DNA of 8,402 nt from positions 1 to 8,402 of the forward strand of contig CAKPJO010000068.1 in assembly GCA_934162685.1 (NCBI GenBank). Direction: 5' to 3'. The position numbers were made by a program, and so were the translations under genes. Position 1 is the first letter of the stretch; every line of letters starts with the position of its first letter. Positions 6,570-8,402 of the stretch are shown piece after piece. Source of the stretch: an uncultured Bacilli bacterium. GTDB taxonomy: Bacteria; Bacillota_I; Bacilli_A; RFN20; CAG-826. The notes below the pieces were generated by a model. That model was given only the letters and a program-made list of their open reading frames with translations. It did no database searches and had not been told where the DNA came from.

Positions 6570-6603
6570 AAAAAAAGCCACCCAAATATAATTTCAAGTG
6601 GCT
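6570..6603 (-). terminator. Rho-independent terminator of the flotillin gene
   Basis: On the minus strand AGCCACTT (6603-6596) pairs with GGGTGGCT (6583-6576), including two G-U pairs, around a 12-base loop, and runs into seven T bases (6576-6570). It starts 28 bases after the flotillin stop codon. Confidence 0.8.
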
Positions 6604-6631
6604 TCATAATTAAAACGAACAAACTAAGATA

Positions 6632-8170
6632 TTATTTAGCGTCAGTTTTAGAATCGTCGTCTTTTTTCTTTTCAATTAATTTTCCGCCTAAATAGCCGGC
6701 AATTAAAGATTTAATATCTAATCCTGTGGCTTTTTGTAATCCATCAAATATTTGATTACCATTCTTAGATAATTCTTCAGTTAATTTAGCAGTATTTCCT
6801 TCACCATACATTGTAATAGAGTCAATTTTACTCATGGCAGATGCCATAGGTTCAGAATACGCTTTAATGATTTCAGGAAGTACATTAGAGTCAAGAATTA
6901 ATTGTAAAGTGGCAGCTTCACCATATTGTTTCATAGCGTCTGCTTTGGCCTTAATAGCGTCTGCTTCTGCTTTACCTTTTGCCTCAATACCTTTAGCTTC
7001 CGCAAGTGCAGCTTCTCTTAAAGCGTTTGCTTTAGCAATTTGGGCAGCAGCTTCTGCTTCTGCTTGGATCTTTAATGCTTCAGCAGCTTTAGTGCGAGCA
7101 ACTTTTTCAGCTTCTGCCTTAATTTTTTCCATTTCTGCTTCTTGTTCTAATTCGTATTTTTTAGCCTCGGCAGCTTTTTGACGAGCATATAAATCTGCTT
7201 CAGAAGCTTGCTCTTTAGCGTACTTTTCTGCATCAGCTTGCTTATTAATAGTAGCTTGAAGTTTTCTTTCTTGAAGTTCAACTTCCTTTTGTCCCAATTC
7301 TACTTCACGTTCACGCTTAGCAATATCAGCATTGATTTGTGCAATGTTAATCTCTTGTTTGCGCTTTTGTTCCTCAATAGCATAAGCAGCATCAGCGGTA
7401 GCTTTAGCAGTATCTGTTTGTTGTTTTAATGCTGATTCTTTAAGTGATAAAGAAGTATTTTGTTCAATGATTTTTTGATTAGCTTCTACTCTTGATCTAT
7501 TAGCAGCTTCTTCCGCATTAGATTTGGCAATAGTAACATCTCTTTCAGCATTAGCTTTTGCAATTGCAGCATCTTTTGAAATTTGAGAAATATTATCAAT
7601 ACCTAAATTTTCAATCACATGGTTATCATCTGCAAATGATTGAATATTGAAGTTAACAACTTCAATTCCCATTTTAGCCATATCTGGTACAACGTTGTCT
7701 TTAACTGACAATGCTACACCTTGACGGTCTTGCACAAGTTTTTTAATATCAACTGTACCAATAATTTCACGCATATTACCTTGTAATACTTGTTGAACTT
7801 GTTTGATTAAGTCTGATTCAGTCATATTAAGAATTGATTCTGCAGCACGATCAAGAAGTTCTGGATCTGAAGATATCTTTAAGTTAGCAACACCATCTAC
7901 ACGAATATTAATAAAATTAGATGTTGGAATTGCTTCATCTGTCTTAATATCAACTTGGAATACTCTTAATGAAAGTTTATCAATTCTTTGTAAAAAAGGG
8001 ATTCTAAAACCAGCTTTACCAATAAGAATCTTTCTTTTTCCAAGTCCTGACACAATGATAGCTGTATCTGGTGCGGCTTTAACATAACTGCAGGCAAATA
8101 AAATCAATAGTAGCGCCACCACAATAGCGCCAATAGTCAAACCAATTGTAACTGCATCTGATAAAAACAT
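6632..8170 (-). CDS. floT: Flotillin-like SPFH-domain membrane scaffold protein (FloT/YuaG type)
   Basis: A membrane-associated scaffold of functional membrane microdomains, implicated in Bacillus in organising signalling and secretion complexes and in membrane fluidity. One membrane segment at about residues 7-28 is followed by the SPFH/band-7 domain at about 30-190 (APDTAIIVSGLGKRKILIGKAGFRIPF at the start, MAKMGIEVVNFNIQSFAD near the end). A long Ala/Glu/Lys-rich coiled coil with EA repeats covers about 195-415, and then comes the flotillin C-terminal segment LPEIIKAYSEPMASAMSKIDSITMYGEG (431-458), thought to drive oligomerisation. The 512-aa length is very close to Bacillus FloT (about 509). 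The ATG at 8170 has GGAGGT six bases upstream. A strong terminator follows at once, so it is monocistronic here; the NfeD-type partner often found next to floT is not in the window. The family is firm; floT rather than another flotillin paralogue is by length and coiled-coil content. Confidence 0.93.
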   Translation of the reverse strand: MFLSDAVTIGLTIGAIVVALLLILFACSYVKAAPDTAIIVSGLGKRKILIGKAGFRIPFLQRIDKLSLRVFQVDIKTDEAIPTSNFINIRVDGVANLKISSDPELLDRAAESILNMTESDLIKQVQQVLQGNMREIIGTVDIKKLVQDRQGVALSVKDNVVPDMAKMGIEVVNFNIQSFADDNHVIENLGIDNISQISKDAAIAKANAERDVTIAKSNAEEAANRSRVEANQKIIEQNTSLSLKESALKQQTDTAKATADAAYAIEEQKRKQEINIAQINADIAKREREVELGQKEVELQERKLQATINKQADAEKYAKEQASEADLYARQKAAEAKKYELEQEAEMEKIKAEAEKVARTKAAEALKIQAEAEAAAQIAKANALREAALAEAKGIEAKGKAEADAIKAKADAMKQYGEAATLQLILDSNVLPEIIKAYSEPMASAMSKIDSITMYGEGNTAKLTEELSKNGNQIFDGLQKATGLDIKSLIAGYLGGKLIEKKKDDDSKTDAK

Positions 8171-8190
8171 AATATTACCTCCGTTTTATC

Positions 8191-8271
8191 TTGTATATTT
8201 GTTAAATATACAAATTAATTACAATTAAAATATATCATTAAATCAATGATTTTAAAATAAGTTTCTTATTT
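8191..8271 (-). promoter_or_regulatory. Flotillin 5' leader with three successive inverted repeats
   Basis: Three perfect inverted repeats lie in a row upstream of the flotillin ribosome binding site. AAATAAG and CTTATTT (8255-8261 and 8265-8271) have a 3-base centre. ATCATT and AATGAT (8234-8239 and 8245-8250) have a 5-base centre. TTGTATATTT and AAATATACAA (8191-8200 and 8204-8213) are 10-bp arms with a 3-base centre. The last ends only eight bases before the ribosome binding site (8182-8177). They could be mRNA hairpins or operator sites for a repressor such as a TetR- or GntR-type protein. The symmetry is seen directly; the function is inferred. Confidence 0.4.
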
Positions 8272-8284
8272 ATCGAACATATTT

Positions 8285-8293
8285 ATTATATCA
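8285..8293 (-). promoter_or_regulatory. Candidate extended -10 promoter of the flotillin gene
   Basis: On the minus strand TGATATAAT (8293-8285) contains a perfect TATAAT preceded by TGN, an extended -10 element that can work without a good -35; none is visible. Transcription would start near 8278 and give a leader of about 108 bases carrying all three inverted repeats. Confidence 0.42.
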
Positions 8294-8324
8294 ATCAATT
8301 TCTTTATATTGTGATCGGCCTTTT

Positions 8325-8338
8325 TGTAAGCGTTAAAG
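8325..8338 (+). promoter_or_regulatory. cre-like box upstream of the flotillin promoter
   Basis: TGTAAGCGTTAAAG matches TGWAANCGNTNWCA at 12 of 14 positions, failing only at the last two. Its first ten bases, TGTAAGCGTT, are identical to the reverse complement of the box in the binding-protein promoter (2149-2158). It lies about 30 bases upstream of the candidate flotillin -10. It may instead serve, or lie within, a gene beyond the window edge. No gene is assigned in the final 230 bases. Confidence 0.3.
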
Positions 8339-8402
8339 ATCGACCATAACGAATCTTATTTTGATAAAGGGAATCGATTTTTAAAATTCCAAGGCAAAAG
8401 GG

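Noticed and set aside
6834..7181. A 115-codon open frame on the plus strand, opposite the flotillin gene
   Set aside because: It mirrors the Ala/Glu/Lys-rich coiled-coil coding sequence, giving an artificial Ala/Ser-rich product with no ribosome binding site. The same applies to 7208-7429 and 7803-8087.
6950..7200. Repetitive GCTTCTGCTT-like DNA that might be a tandem repeat
   Set aside because: The repetition follows the Glu-Ala codons of the flotillin coiled coil, is irregular in phase and needs no separate explanation.
8191..8213. Inverted repeat considered as a transposon end or CRISPR-like repeat
   Set aside because: It is single-copy in the window, has no nearby transposase and no spacer-repeat periodicity; a regulatory role fits better.
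8304..8402. A 32-codon minus-strand frame open from the window edge to TAA at 8306-8304, which could be the tail of another gene
   Set aside because: The peptide is Lys/Arg-rich with no recognisable motif, and an open stretch of this length in one of six frames is not improbable. It cannot be judged without sequence beyond 8402; if real, it would put the cre-like box at 8325 inside coding DNA.

Overview
The window is AT-rich DNA (roughly 30% GC by eye) from what looks like a low-GC Gram-positive bacterium (Bacillota, possibly a gut or environmental member of the Erysipelotrichia or Mollicutes-related lineages). The evidence is lipobox-type lipoproteins, strong AGGAGG-type ribosome binding sites, Gram-positive-style families (ROK regulator, FloT-like flotillin), U-tract terminators, a cre-like box and a tRNA with encoded CCA. 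All tryptophans seen are TGG and TGA is not read through, so the standard code fits. The genus cannot be fixed from this window.

Left and centre (1-6237) form a small glycan-utilisation locus. On the minus strand a GH16-family glycoside hydrolase lipoprotein (616-2007) is followed 11 bases later by a MalF/UgpA-type sugar ABC permease (604 to beyond base 1). Divergent from them, a sugar-binding lipoprotein (2201-3616) is transcribed alone and ends in its own terminator. A ROK-family repressor (3940-5112) and an aldose 1-epimerase (5177-6193) follow on the plus strand. A coherent reading is that the surface GH16 enzyme cuts a beta-linked glucan or galactan, the binding protein and permease import the oligosaccharides, the epimerase feeds the free sugar to central metabolism, and the ROK protein (plus possibly a CcpA-like regulator) controls expression. 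The substrate is not determined.

The right part (6298-8402) is separate housekeeping DNA on the minus strand: a stand-alone tRNA-Ile(GAT) with its own promoter and terminator, then a FloT-like flotillin gene with a strong terminator and an unusual AT-rich 5' leader holding three successive perfect inverted repeats. It is convergent with the glycan locus.

The main signals beyond gene annotation are regulatory: a TGTAAGCGTT motif shared by the binding-protein promoter and the region upstream of the flotillin, a 10-bp inverted repeat bracketing the divergent promoters, a palindrome-rich 323-bp gap before the ROK gene, a ribosome binding site placed exactly in the loop of an 8-bp inverted repeat before the epimerase, and the flotillin leader hairpins. 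I see no mobile element, CRISPR array, rRNA or defence system, and no clearly new multi-gene system.
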